DNA of 64,000 bases from Devosia sp. (GTDB lineage: Bacteria; Pseudomonadota; Alphaproteobacteria; Rhizobiales; Devosiaceae), in NCBI RefSeq assembly GCF_028290625.1, contig NZ_JAQGJM010000020.1:1-64000 (forward strand). The letters run 5' to 3'. Below are positions 17,618 through 25,045 of the stretch, piece after piece (positions within the stretch are counted from its first letter, which is position 1; the number at the start of each line of letters is the position of its first letter). The notes beneath the pieces were generated by a model. It ran no database searches, was not told where the DNA came from, and was given only the letters and a program-made list of their open reading frames with translations. A program made the translations under genes and the position numbers.

Positions 17618-18219
17618 CGTCGCGCGTTGCGCAAGTCGTCCAGACGTCGGCCGATGCTGTGTACCCAGCCTTCGGCTTCGAAATCGCCGGCGTGCGCGAA
17701 GACCTCCGCAACTCCGTCGAGAGTCATCAGGCCGGTGAACAGGTCCTCGGAGGCGCTGGTCTGCTCATATTGGGTCAGCAGCACGATGGACAAATTGGCG
17801 CGGGTTCGCGCCCAGGCCAGCGGGGTCGCAGTTTTCTGACAGCGATTGAGCGCCTTGCCCAGTAGGGTCTGGGCGCGCGCCAGATAGTGGAGGCGTTTGG
17901 GGCCGGGCTGCTCCGTCTGGGCAATCAAGCAGAACAGCGCGCCCAGGCTGGCCTCGATGTCAGAATAGTAGTCATCGTCTGCATCGAAGTCCGGATCGGC
18001 CAGGATCGACTGGTATTCCAGGGCCGCCAGAACGAATTGCTCGCGGCCATTATTGACCAAACCTGCTGTAACCACCTGTTCAGCATGGCGTAGACGCAGC
18101 CGAAGATTAGCCGGCGGCCGCAGATCGGCGGCATCCTGGTCCAATAACATCCAGAGCTCCCCCGTGAAACTTCCCTCGGGAAGTTCCCCGGCAATACTAG
18201 GCATATGTGTGATTGCCAC
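17614..18219 (-). CDS. hypothetical helical protein, possible TPR-like repeats
   Basis: Up to 201 residues from a GTG at 18219; an ATG at 18204 is equally possible. No signal peptide. The sequence alternates short amphipathic helices (LALEYQSILAD-like, LARAQTLLGKALNRC, WARTRANLSIVLLTQYEQT) that resemble tetratricopeptide units, ending WVHSIGRRLDDLRNARR. A tail-to-tail 4-base overlap with proC and normal codon use support it as a gene. I do not recognise the family or function. Confidence 0.68.
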   Translation of the reverse strand: MAITHMPSIAGELPEGSFTGELWMLLDQDAADLRPPANLRLRLRHAEQVVTAGLVNNGREQFVLAALEYQSILADPDFDADDDYYSDIEASLGALFCLIAQTEQPGPKRLHYLARAQTLLGKALNRCQKTATPLAWARTRANLSIVLLTQYEQTSASEDLFTGLMTLDGVAEVFAHAGDFEAEGWVHSIGRRLDDLRNARR

Positions 18220-18351
18220 TCAAGCCGGAGAATTTGGCCGCCAGCGAACATTCTTGTGCTGGACGGCGGACCGATTATGCGGGCCAAGCTGATTTATTCT
18301 TGGGCGCGGGTGACATCGCGCAACCGTTTTCTTGGTTTTTCTTGATCCGGG

Positions 18352-18870
18352 CTAAAGGCCGTCGGTGAGGTTCAGCCGGTCCAGCACCGCGCGGTCGCCG
18401 GGATCGACCATGCCGACCATGAAACGGCGAACGATCCGGCCGGATTCGGGGGGGAGGCTGGCGATGGCGGCATCGATGCGGCTGGCCTGGGTTTCCGACA
18501 GCGTGGCGAAGAACTGTTTGCCCTTCTGGGTGGCGTGCAGCAGGCGCTGGCGGCGGTCATTGTGACCGGTCTTTTGCTCGATATAGCCATTGTCGATCAG
18601 TTGCCGCAGGACCCGGGCCAGGCTCTGCTTGGTGATCTTGAGGATATCGAGCAGGTCGGCCACCGACATGCCGGGCCGCAGATTGACGAAATACAGCACC
18701 CGGTGATGGGCACGCCCAAACCCTTGTCGCTCCAGCAAAGCATCGGCATCGCCGACGAAATCGCGATAGGCAAAAAAGAACAATCCCATGACGTCGAGCG
18801 GCATGGCGGCAGTCAGCGATGCGTCAATATTTATGTCAGCCTTGTTGACATTGTTTTGGTTCGCTGCCAT
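18352..18870 (-). CDS. MarR family transcriptional regulator
   Basis: 172 residues. The winged-helix core reads GMSVADLLDILKITKQSLARVLRQLIDNGYIEQKTGHNDRRQRLLHATQKG, with the DxRxR-type wing typical of MarR. The N-terminal 30 or so residues are polar. The ATG at 18870 has AGGAAG eight bases upstream, which decides the start. It is divergent from ilvE with a long palindromic repeat between them. A target or ligand cannot be inferred; the pairing of such a regulator with ilvE is common in related genomes. Confidence 0.92.
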   Translation of the reverse strand: MAANQNNVNKADINIDASLTAAMPLDVMGLFFFAYRDFVGDADALLERQGFGRAHHRVLYFVNLRPGMSVADLLDILKITKQSLARVLRQLIDNGYIEQKTGHNDRRQRLLHATQKGKQFFATLSETQASRIDAAIASLPPESGRIVRRFMVGMVDPGDRAVLDRLNLTDGL

Positions 18871-18972
18871 TGTCTTCCTATCGGGAACGCCAATGTTTCT
18901 TATCCCAAAGCCGTTGAGGTTTGCCAAGGGCTTGGGGCTGATGCATGATCGGCGCAATCGTGCTTACGCTCT

Positions 18973-19113
18973 GAGACCGTTTGAAAACTCTACTCTGGCG
19001 GCCATCTACGGCGGTTTTCTGCGCTTCCGGTGCTCGCGTACTCATGTACGCTGCGCTCCGGTTCTCGAAAGCCACCGCATCTGGCTCCCCAGAGCGAGCT
19101 TTCAAACGGTCTC
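18973..19113. repeat. long palindromic repeat, second subtype
   Basis: The outer arms are GAGACCGTTTGAAAACTC (18973-18990) and its near-perfect complement at 19096-19113 (17 of 18). The interior holds the core shared with several other repeats in the window: TGCGCTTCCGGTGCTC, a GTAC-containing turn, then GCTGCGCTCCGGTTCTCGA. It lies between the MarR gene and ilvE, in the position where ilvE regulation would be expected. The copy near 31.3 kb has similar left flanks (CTACTCnGGCGGCC). Confidence 0.85.
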
Positions 19114-19154
19114 TCAAGGCGAAGCCAATTCTTAAATATTTGAAAGAGGATCTC

Positions 19155-20045
19155 ATGGCGGGCGTGCCCATGGACCAGCGCGAAGGCTGGATCTGGTTTG
19201 ATGGCGAGTTCAAACCCTGGAAAGATGCAAAGATCCATGTGCTGACGCACGGGCTGCATTATGCCAGCAGCGTCTTCGAAGGCGAGCGCGCCTATGGCGG
19301 CGAAATCTTCAAGCTGCGCGAGCATACCAATCGGTTGATTCAATCGGGCAAGACGCTCGATTTCACCATTCCGTATTCGGCCGAGCAGATCGACCAAGCT
19401 TGCCGCGACGTGCTGACCAAGAATGGCCTGACCGACGGCTATATCCGTCCCGTCGCCTGGCGCGGTTCGGAAGAGCTGAGCGTTCCGGCGCGCAATAACA
19501 CCGTTCACCTGGCGATCGCCGCCTGGGTGTGGCCCAGCTATTTTACCATCGAAGAGCGCCTCAAGGGCATTCGGCTGGAATGGAGCAAGTGGAAGCGTCC
19601 GTCGCCGGAAACCATTCCGTCTTCGGCCAAGGCCGCGGGTCTTTATATGATCTGCACGCTCTCCAAGGACGCCGCAATGGCCAATGGCTATGCGGATGCG
19701 CTGATGCTGGACTATCGCGGCTATGTGGCCGAGGCGACCGGCGCCAATGTGTTCTTCATCAAGGGCAAGGATATCGTCACGCCGACGCCGGATTGCTTCC
19801 TCAACGGCATCACGCGCCAGACGCTGATCGATCTGGCGCGCCGCAATGGCTACACGGTGACCGAGCGTCACATGATGCCAGAAGAGCTGAGCAATTTCGA
19901 CGAGTGCTTCCTGACCGGTACGGCCGCGGAAGTGACGCCGGTGTCCGAGATCGGTGAATTCAGGTTCAAGCCGGCTGAAGCCTGCCGGACCCTGATCGAC
20001 GCTTACACGGCCGAGGTTCAGCCCAAGCGGGTCGCGGCGGAATAA
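19155..20045 (+). CDS. ilvE: branched-chain amino acid aminotransferase
   Basis: 296 residues, fold-type IV PLP enzyme. Interconverts branched-chain amino acids and their 2-keto acids with glutamate/2-oxoglutarate. Seen: WIWFDGEFKPWKDAKIHVLTHGLHYASSVFEGERAY in two halves at the N-terminus, the PLP lysine context SSAKAAGLYM, and the C-terminal EECFLTGTAAEVTPVSEIG-like block. The ATG at 19155 follows GAAAGAGGA and yields the standard family length; the upstream frame runs through the repeat. A strong terminator follows. Confidence 0.96.
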   Translation: MAGVPMDQREGWIWFDGEFKPWKDAKIHVLTHGLHYASSVFEGERAYGGEIFKLREHTNRLIQSGKTLDFTIPYSAEQIDQACRDVLTKNGLTDGYIRPVAWRGSEELSVPARNNTVHLAIAAWVWPSYFTIEERLKGIRLEWSKWKRPSPETIPSSAKAAGLYMICTLSKDAAMANGYADALMLDYRGYVAEATGANVFFIKGKDIVTPTPDCFLNGITRQTLIDLARRNGYTVTERHMMPEELSNFDECFLTGTAAEVTPVSEIGEFRFKPAEACRTLIDAYTAEVQPKRVAAE

Positions 20046-20065
20046 GACTGCAGATATCGACACAG

Positions 20066-20091
20066 AACCCCGCCCATGTGGCGGGGTTTTT
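20066..20091 (+). terminator. Rho-independent terminator of ilvE
   Basis: The stem AACCCCGCC (20066-20074) and GGCGGGGTT (20080-20088) is perfect, with a five-base loop CATGT and a run of five T at 20087-20091. It starts 21 bases after the ilvE stop. Confidence 0.93.
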
Positions 20092-20099
20092 CGTTCTGG

Positions 20100-21035
20100 T
20101 CAGGCTTTGATGGGCGCTGGTTGAGCGCCGGAGAGCGTTTCGCGCACCAGCCCGACCGTGTAGCCCCGCGTATTGTGGGCGCGGGCGACGTAGGCGGGAT
20201 TTTGCATCAGCGCGTGGTGCAGCGCCGGCAAGTTGTAGAACGGCACACTCGGATAGAGGTGGTGTTCGAGGTGGTAGTTGACGTTGTGGGGGGCGAAGAA
20301 GGCGCGCTCCCAATAGAACGGCATGACGCTGCGGGTGCTGCCCAGTTCGTGGCTGTAGTCCATGCTGCCAAAGTGTTCGGCGACGCTGCGGATATGCATG
20401 AGCATGAAGAATGTCGTGAGATAGGGCACAGCCCAATAGAGCAGGAAACCCATCCAAGTGCCGGTGACGGTGAAGACCAGTGCCCAGGCGATATAAAAGC
20501 CAAGGCGCGTCAGGCGGTAGGATAGCGGCTGCTGTTCGAGCGCGCCGAGGCGGCGGGCGATACTGAACACGTCGATGATGGAGCCGACCACCAGCAGATA
20601 GCTCAGCATGGTGAGCACGCCATGCTGCCAGCTTTGCGGGAAGGTGAACTTGCGATTGCCCAGCTTGATGACCCAGTCGGGGTCCTTGTCGGTGTTGGTA
20701 TAGCGGTGATGGGCGAGGTGATTGCGACGATAGGCACCGATGGTGGTCAGGATCGGCCAGCTCAGGAAAAGGTCGCAGACCCAATCGCTGAGGTTCTTGC
20801 GCTTGTCGATGAAGCGGTAGTGGGCGAATTCGTGCAGCAGCACGCCGAAGCCATGCATGCGGCCACCGATGACGGCAACGGCGATCAGATACACCAGGAT
20901 ATTGCCAGCCCATTGGCTGATGGCGATCGCGGTGATGATGATGGCCCAGTCGAAGGCGATGGCGACAGCCGTGCGCCACGGCGTCAGCACCGAGAGACGC
21001 TTAACGGTGGGGGAATCAATGTAGCTTTCCGACAT
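20100..21035 (-). CDS. membrane fatty acid desaturase family protein
   Basis: 311 residues, four or more membrane helices. The three His clusters of the acyl-lipid desaturase superfamily are present: HEFAHYR, HLAHHRYTN and NYHLEHHLYP. These bind the di-iron centre. Members desaturate or hydroxylate fatty acyl chains, carotenoids or sphingolipids; the NVNYHLEHH spacing suits acyl-lipid substrates. It stands alone between ilvE (convergent) and moaE. The TPWRTAVAIAFDW start and a single ATG at 21035 are unambiguous. Confidence 0.92.
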   Translation of the reverse strand: MSESYIDSPTVKRLSVLTPWRTAVAIAFDWAIIITAIAISQWAGNILVYLIAVAVIGGRMHGFGVLLHEFAHYRFIDKRKNLSDWVCDLFLSWPILTTIGAYRRNHLAHHRYTNTDKDPDWVIKLGNRKFTFPQSWQHGVLTMLSYLLVVGSIIDVFSIARRLGALEQQPLSYRLTRLGFYIAWALVFTVTGTWMGFLLYWAVPYLTTFFMLMHIRSVAEHFGSMDYSHELGSTRSVMPFYWERAFFAPHNVNYHLEHHLYPSVPFYNLPALHHALMQNPAYVARAHNTRGYTVGLVRETLSGAQPAPIKA

Positions 21036-21091
21036 GCTGCCCTCCGCATGAGGCTTTTACGGTATCATTTGAGCCTGCGAGGCACCACTGG

Positions 21092-21541
21092 TCAGGCCTC
21101 CCAGCGGGCCTTGGCGTTGTCGTCGGCGGGCTTGGCTTGCACCCAATGTTCGCCGGTTGCGGTGGTTTCCTTCTTCCAGAAGGGCGCGTCGGTTTTGAGA
21201 TAGTCCATGACCATCTGGGCGCCGTCGAAGGCGGCCTGGCGGTGGGCGGAGAGGGCCATGACCTGCACGATGGGTTCGCCGGGCAGCATGCGACCGTAGC
21301 GGTGGATGACGGTGATATCGGCCAGCGAAAAGCGGGCCATGGCCTGGGTGGCGATGGCGGTGAGCTGGTTGACGGCCAGTTCGGGGTAGCAATCGAGCGT
21401 CAGCGCCAGGATCGGTTCGTCCGGCAGCGAGCGGACCAGGCCGGTGAAGGTCACGGCGGCGCCGGCAGCCTTGCCGCGCTCGAGAAAGGCGTTGCTTTCG
21501 GCGCCGGGATCGAACGGGGTTTCGGAGACGCGGATATCCAT
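21092..21541 (-). CDS. moaE: molybdopterin synthase catalytic subunit
   Basis: 149 residues. With thiocarboxylated MoaD it converts cyclic pyranopterin monophosphate to molybdopterin. Visible: AAVTFTGLVR near the start, YPELAVNQLTAIA, IVIHRYGRMLPGE-like (VIHRYGRMLPGEPIV), and the catalytic lysine region LKTDAPFWKKE. It begins one base after the moaD stop and is therefore in the same operon. Confidence 0.96.
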   Translation of the reverse strand: MDIRVSETPFDPGAESNAFLERGKAAGAAVTFTGLVRSLPDEPILALTLDCYPELAVNQLTAIATQAMARFSLADITVIHRYGRMLPGEPIVQVMALSAHRQAAFDGAQMVMDYLKTDAPFWKKETTATGEHWVQAKPADDNAKARWEA

Positions 21542-21542
21542 G

Positions 21543-21794
21543 TCAGCCTCCGGTCATGGGGGGAAGCAGGGCGATGACCTTCGCATCCGCCAGCGGCGTG
21601 CCATGCGGCACGATCCGGGCATCGAGCGCGGTCTTGAAGATGGCGGGCCGCTCGAAGGCGAGGGCACCGGCTTCGTCGCGGGCGGCCAGATAAGCGATGA
21701 CGTCGCCGGTGGTGACCACTTCAGGGGGGAAGGCGATGTCTTCCTCGCTCATGTTCAGCCGCTCGCGGAGCCAGGCGAAGTAGAGGACTTTCAC
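21543..21794 (-). CDS. moaD: molybdopterin synthase sulfur carrier subunit
   Basis: 83 residues, beta-grasp (ubiquitin-like) fold. The start is a GTG at 21794, giving VKVLYFAWLRERLNMSEED. The essential C-terminal Gly-Gly is present (LLPPMTGG) and is the site of thiocarboxylation. The GTG overlaps the pgsA stop in GTGA, so translation is coupled to pgsA, and moaE follows one base later. A much longer open frame upstream lies over pgsA and is not used. Confidence 0.94.
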   Translation of the reverse strand: MKVLYFAWLRERLNMSEEDIAFPPEVVTTGDVIAYLAARDEAGALAFERPAIFKTALDARIVPHGTPLADAKVIALLPPMTGG

Positions 21795-22357
21795 TTCGCG
21801 TCGCCCGACAGATGCGGCCAGGATGCCAAGAGATATTGTGCGCCGGTCCAGACCGTCAGGATGCCGGCGAGCCAGAGTACGATATCGCTGACCAGACCCA
21901 GGCCCGGCACGATACGCTCGAGCAGGATGATGGCGAGAGCCACGAGCTGGATGGTGGTTTTCCACTTGGCCAACTGGCTGACCTTGAGCACGACCTTGGT
22001 ATTGCCGAGGAATTCGCGCAGGCCCGAGATGAAGAATTCGCGGAACAGGATGGCGAGGACCGGGATCATATCGAGCGCGGACAGGCTGCCGTCCCAGGCC
22101 AAAGCCGCGATCAGCAGGCCGACCAGGAGTTTGTCGGCGATGGGGTCGAGCATGCGGCCGAGCGGGGAGATCTGGTTCCATTTGCGCGCCAGATAGCCAT
22201 CGAGCCAGTCGCTGGCGGCAGCGAGAATGTAGAGGATCAGGGCGATCAGGCGGAGATTGGTGTCGCCGGTCATCACCAGGGCGATGATGGGCACGATCGC
22301 CAGGATGCGGGCGATGGTGATGAGGTTCGGAATCTGCGTCAACGGAGATTGGGCCAT
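21791..22357 (-). CDS. pgsA: CDP-diacylglycerol--glycerol-3-phosphate 3-phosphatidyltransferase
   Basis: 188 residues, inner-membrane enzyme making phosphatidylglycerophosphate, the precursor of the phosphatidylglycerol that Lgt consumes. The CDP-alcohol phosphotransferase motif is complete: DWLDGYLARKW then GRMLDPIADK. The ATG at 22357 (MAQSPLTQIPNLITIARI) matches the usual N-terminus. The order pgsA - moaD - moaE with overlapping ends is typical for Hyphomicrobiales, where uvrC usually comes immediately before pgsA; here aroG and corA intervene. Confidence 0.95.
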   Translation of the reverse strand: MAQSPLTQIPNLITIARILAIVPIIALVMTGDTNLRLIALILYILAAASDWLDGYLARKWNQISPLGRMLDPIADKLLVGLLIAALAWDGSLSALDMIPVLAILFREFFISGLREFLGNTKVVLKVSQLAKWKTTIQLVALAIILLERIVPGLGLVSDIVLWLAGILTVWTGAQYLLASWPHLSGDAK

Positions 22358-22420
22358 GGGCGGAGACAACAGGAATGGGGGGAGGGGGTCAAGGGGCGAG
22401 GCAGCGCGATCGCCGCACGC

Positions 22421-22589
22421 CCTCGTGGTTCGAGGCTCGTGAAGAACTCGCACCTCACCATGAGGGCTACTCGGGATAGTGCCGGATAAGGAGCATAGTG
22501 AGCTTCCTGGAAGAGGGCTGCTGGGAATTGCGATTCTATCAGCAGCCCTCATGGTGAGGTGGGAGCGTAGCGACCCTCGAACCACGAGG
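22421..22589. repeat. palindromic intergenic repeat (46-48-base arms)
   Basis: The left arm at 22421-22468 begins CCTCGTGGTTCGAGG and includes CACCTCACCATGAGGGCT. The right arm at 22544-22589 carries AGCCCTCATGGTGAGGTG and ends CCCTCGAACCACGAGG. The two pair over most of their length around a 75-base spacer. It occupies the gap between pgsA and the DAHP synthase gene, at a point where the usual gene order is broken. Confidence 0.9.
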
Positions 22590-22601
22590 GCCTGCCCGGA
22601 T

Positions 22602-23675
22602 TTAGGCCACGGCTTGGTTCGTTGCCGCCCGGCGTGCCGTCACCGCATGGGCCAAATCCTGCAGCACCGTCACCGTGGTGTCCCAATCGATGCAGCCGTC
22701 GGTGATGGACTGGCCGTAGACCAGATCCTGGCCGGGGACGAGGTTCTGGCGGCCGGCGACGAGGTTGGATTCGAGCATGACGCCGATGATGCGGCGGTCG
22801 CCGGTGGCGAGTTGGGCGCCGATGTCGGCGAGGACCCGCGGCTGGTTCTCGGGCTTCTTGGAGGAATTGGCGTGGCTGGCGTCGATCATCAGCACTGGCG
22901 CCTGACCGGATTTGATGGCTTCGGCGCAGGCATCGTTGACGCTTGCGGCATCATAGTTCGGCTCTTTGCCGCCGCGCAGGATGATGTGGCAATCGTCATT
23001 GCCGGTGGTGGAGGCAATGGCGGAGCGGCCGTTCTTGGTGACGGCCATGAAATGATGTGGCTGGCCGGCGGAGGCGACGGCGTCGAGCGCGATGCGCACA
23101 TTGCCATCGGTGCCGTTCTTGAAACCGACTGGGCACGACAGGCCCGAGGCCAGCTCTCGATGGATTTGTGACTCGGTGGTGCGCGCTCCGATGGCGGCCC
23201 AGCTCACGAGATCGGCGATGTATTGCGGGGTGGTCATATCGAGGAATTCGCAGGCGGCGGGCAGGCCGAGATTATTGATCTCGAGCAGCAGGCTGCGGGC
23301 GATATGCAGACCCTGATCGATGTGGAAGCTGCCATCGAGATTGGGGTCATTGATCAGGCCCTTCCAGCCGACCGTGGTGCGTGGCTTTTCGAAATAGACG
23401 CGCATGATGATTTCGAGGCGGTCGCCGAGGGTTTCGCGCAGGGCGACGAGGCGGTTGGCATAGTCGATGGCGGCAACGGGGTCGTGGATCGAGCAGGGAC
23501 CGACAACGACGGCGAGGCGGTCGTCCTGACCGTGCAGGATGGAGTGGAAGGCGTGCCGGGCACTGAGCACAGCGCGGGTGGCAGCATCAGTGCGGGGATG
23601 CTGGCGCATCACCTCGATGGGGGTGGTGAGTTCAGTGATTTCTAGAATGCGCAGGTCGTCGGTGGTTTTCAGCAC
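22602..23675 (-). CDS. aroG: 3-deoxy-7-phosphoheptulonate (DAHP) synthase, class I
   Basis: 357 residues. First step of the shikimate pathway: phosphoenolpyruvate plus erythrose-4-phosphate to DAHP. The class I (AroF/G/H) signatures are clear: VVVGPCSIHD, MRVYFEKPRTTVGWKG, LPAACEFLD, AIGARTTESQ, GFKNGTDGN, MIDASHANSSKKP and GQSITDGCI. The isozyme cannot be told apart with certainty, so aroG is used in the general sense. The GTG at 23675 has GAGGAG upstream. The leader contains an aromatic attenuator (see 23713-23850), so expression probably responds to charged aromatic tRNAs. Confidence 0.94.
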   Translation of the reverse strand: MLKTTDDLRILEITELTTPIEVMRQHPRTDAATRAVLSARHAFHSILHGQDDRLAVVVGPCSIHDPVAAIDYANRLVALRETLGDRLEIIMRVYFEKPRTTVGWKGLINDPNLDGSFHIDQGLHIARSLLLEINNLGLPAACEFLDMTTPQYIADLVSWAAIGARTTESQIHRELASGLSCPVGFKNGTDGNVRIALDAVASAGQPHHFMAVTKNGRSAIASTTGNDDCHIILRGGKEPNYDAASVNDACAEAIKSGQAPVLMIDASHANSSKKPENQPRVLADIGAQLATGDRRIIGVMLESNLVAGRQNLVPGQDLVYGQSITDGCIDWDTTVTVLQDLAHAVTARRAATNQAVA

Positions 23676-23712
23676 GGTAGTCTCCTCGGGGATCGGGACC
23701 AGCCGGCGGCAT

Positions 23713-23744
23713 AAAAAAAGCCGCCAGGGTGAGCTGGCGGCGGC
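23713..23744 (-). terminator. attenuator terminator in the aroG leader
   Basis: Minus strand: CTGGCGGC-type stem (23734-23741 with 23720-23727, eight perfect pairs), six-base loop, then seven U (23713-23719). It sits about 40 bases upstream of the aroG start and 26 bases after the leader-peptide stop. The 5' side of this stem (GCCGCCGCCAGC, 23733-23744) can instead pair with GCTGGCGGAGGC inside the leader-peptide coding region (23789-23800), 11 of 12 positions. That is the antiterminator arrangement of a classical attenuator. Confidence 0.9.
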
Positions 23745-23769
23745 TTTTTGGGTTGTTGTCGAACTTGGA

Positions 23770-23850
23770 TTAGATCAAGCGCGTCCCTGCCTCCGCCAGC
23801 CTCGGATAGCTAAAATACCAAAACGAGAATGTGGCGGCGGAACGGATCAT
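23770..23850 (-). CDS. aromatic leader peptide of the aroG attenuator
   Basis: 26 residues: MIRSAATF, then SFWYFSYPRL, ending AEAGTRLI. Residues 8-15 (F-S-F-W-Y-F-S-Y) contain three Phe, one Trp and two Tyr, that is, all three shikimate-pathway end products. A stall there would cover the segment just ahead of GCTGGCGGAGGC and favour the antiterminator. No Shine-Dalgarno is visible before the ATG. A CTATAT -10-like box lies seven bases upstream, so the mRNA may be leaderless, as reported for trpL of Sinorhizobium meliloti. That last step is inference. Confidence 0.82.
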   Translation of the reverse strand: MIRSAATFSFWYFSYPRLAEAGTRLI

Positions 23851-23857
23851 GGGGGAG

Positions 23858-23886
23858 ATATAGCGCGGCAAAAACGGTTTGGCTAG
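23858..23886 (-). promoter_or_regulatory. putative promoter of the aroG leader
   Basis: Minus strand: CTAGCC (23881-23886), 17 bases, CTATAT (23858-23863). The alphaproteobacterial -35 consensus is near CTTGAC; CTAGCC matches at four of six. Transcription starting seven bases after the -10 would begin at or next to the leader-peptide ATG at 23850. The -35 overlaps the end of the repeat at 23883-23949. Confidence 0.5.
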
Positions 23887-23949
23887 GGCGTGTTGAGATT
23901 CAGTGATGGCGGCCTGCAAAGCCCAGTCCTGAATATTAATACGCCCTAG
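23883..23949. repeat. short TAG-anchored palindromic repeat at the corA stop
   Basis: The left arm CTAGGGCGTGTTGAGATTCAG and the right arm CTGAATATTAATACGCCCTAG pair with CTAGGGCGT perfectly conserved at both tips. The corA stop codon TAG is inside the right tip. The interior GGCCTGCAA is shared with the larger repeats at 30.6 and 45.9 kb (GGCCTGCAAATG), but the GTAC core is missing. It looks like a short form of that family. Confidence 0.75.
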
Positions 23950-24962
23950 AGCCAGCCGCTGCGGCGCAGGCGAACATAGAGCGTGACGCAAATGGTGGCG
24001 ACTGCCGACACCACGACCAGATAGCCGTATTGCCATTTGAGCTCCGGCATGAACTCGAAGTTCATGCCGTAAATTCCGGCGACGGCGGTGGGTACCGCGA
24101 GGATCGCGGCCCAGGCGGCGAGGCGTCTGGAAATATGGGTTTGCTGCACCTGGCCGGCCATCATGCTGGCCTCGAAGGCGAAGGCCAGCACCTCGCGCAG
24201 CGCGTCGATCTCATCCTGGACGCGGTGGATATGGTCGGTCACGTCGCGGAACAGCGGCTGCATCGACGGCTCGATCGGGCGGACCTCGACGCGCTGGATG
24301 CGGCTGCAGACATCGACCAGTGCCGAGGCCGCGTTGCGCAACCGCAGCAGGTCGCGGCGGATCATATAGAGGCGCTGCACCTCGGCCTGATTGAGTTCGC
24401 CGGCGAACACCCGGTCCTCGATGGCCTCGACCTCGGTGTTGACCATTTCCAGCACTGGCAAGTAGTTGTCGACGATGAAATCGAGCAGGGCATAGAGGAT
24501 ATAATCCTCGCCATGCGCCAGCACGGCTGGGCAGGATTCGGCTCGCTGGCGAACCTGTGCGTAGGATGTCGAAGTGCCGTGGCGCACCGAAACGATATAG
24601 CCGCGGCCGACAAATATATGGGTTTCCCCGAAGCTGATGCGGCCATCCAGCATGTGGGCGGTACGCGCGACGATGAAGACGCCATCGCCATATTGCTCGA
24701 GCTTGGGACGCTGATGCGGCTGGGCGGCGTCCTCGATGGCCAGATCGTGCAGGCCAAACTGCGTCTGGACCCGCGCTAGCAGCTCCTGGCTGGGTTCGAG
24801 CAGCCCGATCCAGACGACATGGCCGGCTCGCTTGGCCCAAGCGCCCGCCTCATCGACGCCAATATCGGTGAGGCGCTTGCCGCCGGCATAGACAGTGGCG
24901 GCAACGACGCCCTCTTCAAGGCGAGTCTGGGGGTTGTCCTCGACAGGAACAGCATGAAGCAT
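23946..24962 (-). CDS. corA: CorA family magnesium/cobalt transporter
   Basis: 338 residues, inner membrane. The large N-terminal cytosolic domain is followed by two C-terminal membrane helices and the pore signature YGMNFEFMPEL (GMN motif). It ends with a short basic tail (VRLRRSGWL), as in CorA pentamers. The ATG at 24962 has GAGGAGG upstream and is preferred over a GTG five codons earlier that itself forms part of the binding site. ZntB-like zinc transporters share this fold, so ion specificity is not certain. It is separated from aroG by the attenuator region. Confidence 0.92.
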   Translation of the reverse strand: MLHAVPVEDNPQTRLEEGVVAATVYAGGKRLTDIGVDEAGAWAKRAGHVVWIGLLEPSQELLARVQTQFGLHDLAIEDAAQPHQRPKLEQYGDGVFIVARTAHMLDGRISFGETHIFVGRGYIVSVRHGTSTSYAQVRQRAESCPAVLAHGEDYILYALLDFIVDNYLPVLEMVNTEVEAIEDRVFAGELNQAEVQRLYMIRRDLLRLRNAASALVDVCSRIQRVEVRPIEPSMQPLFRDVTDHIHRVQDEIDALREVLAFAFEASMMAGQVQQTHISRRLAAWAAILAVPTAVAGIYGMNFEFMPELKWQYGYLVVVSAVATICVTLYVRLRRSGWL

Positions 24963-25045
24963 GACCGGCCTCCTCACTCGCCAGCTAATGCTACGGCGTT
25001 TCGGGAGGCTATGCCAGTGTTTCGATTAGCAAATTCGATGCACGA

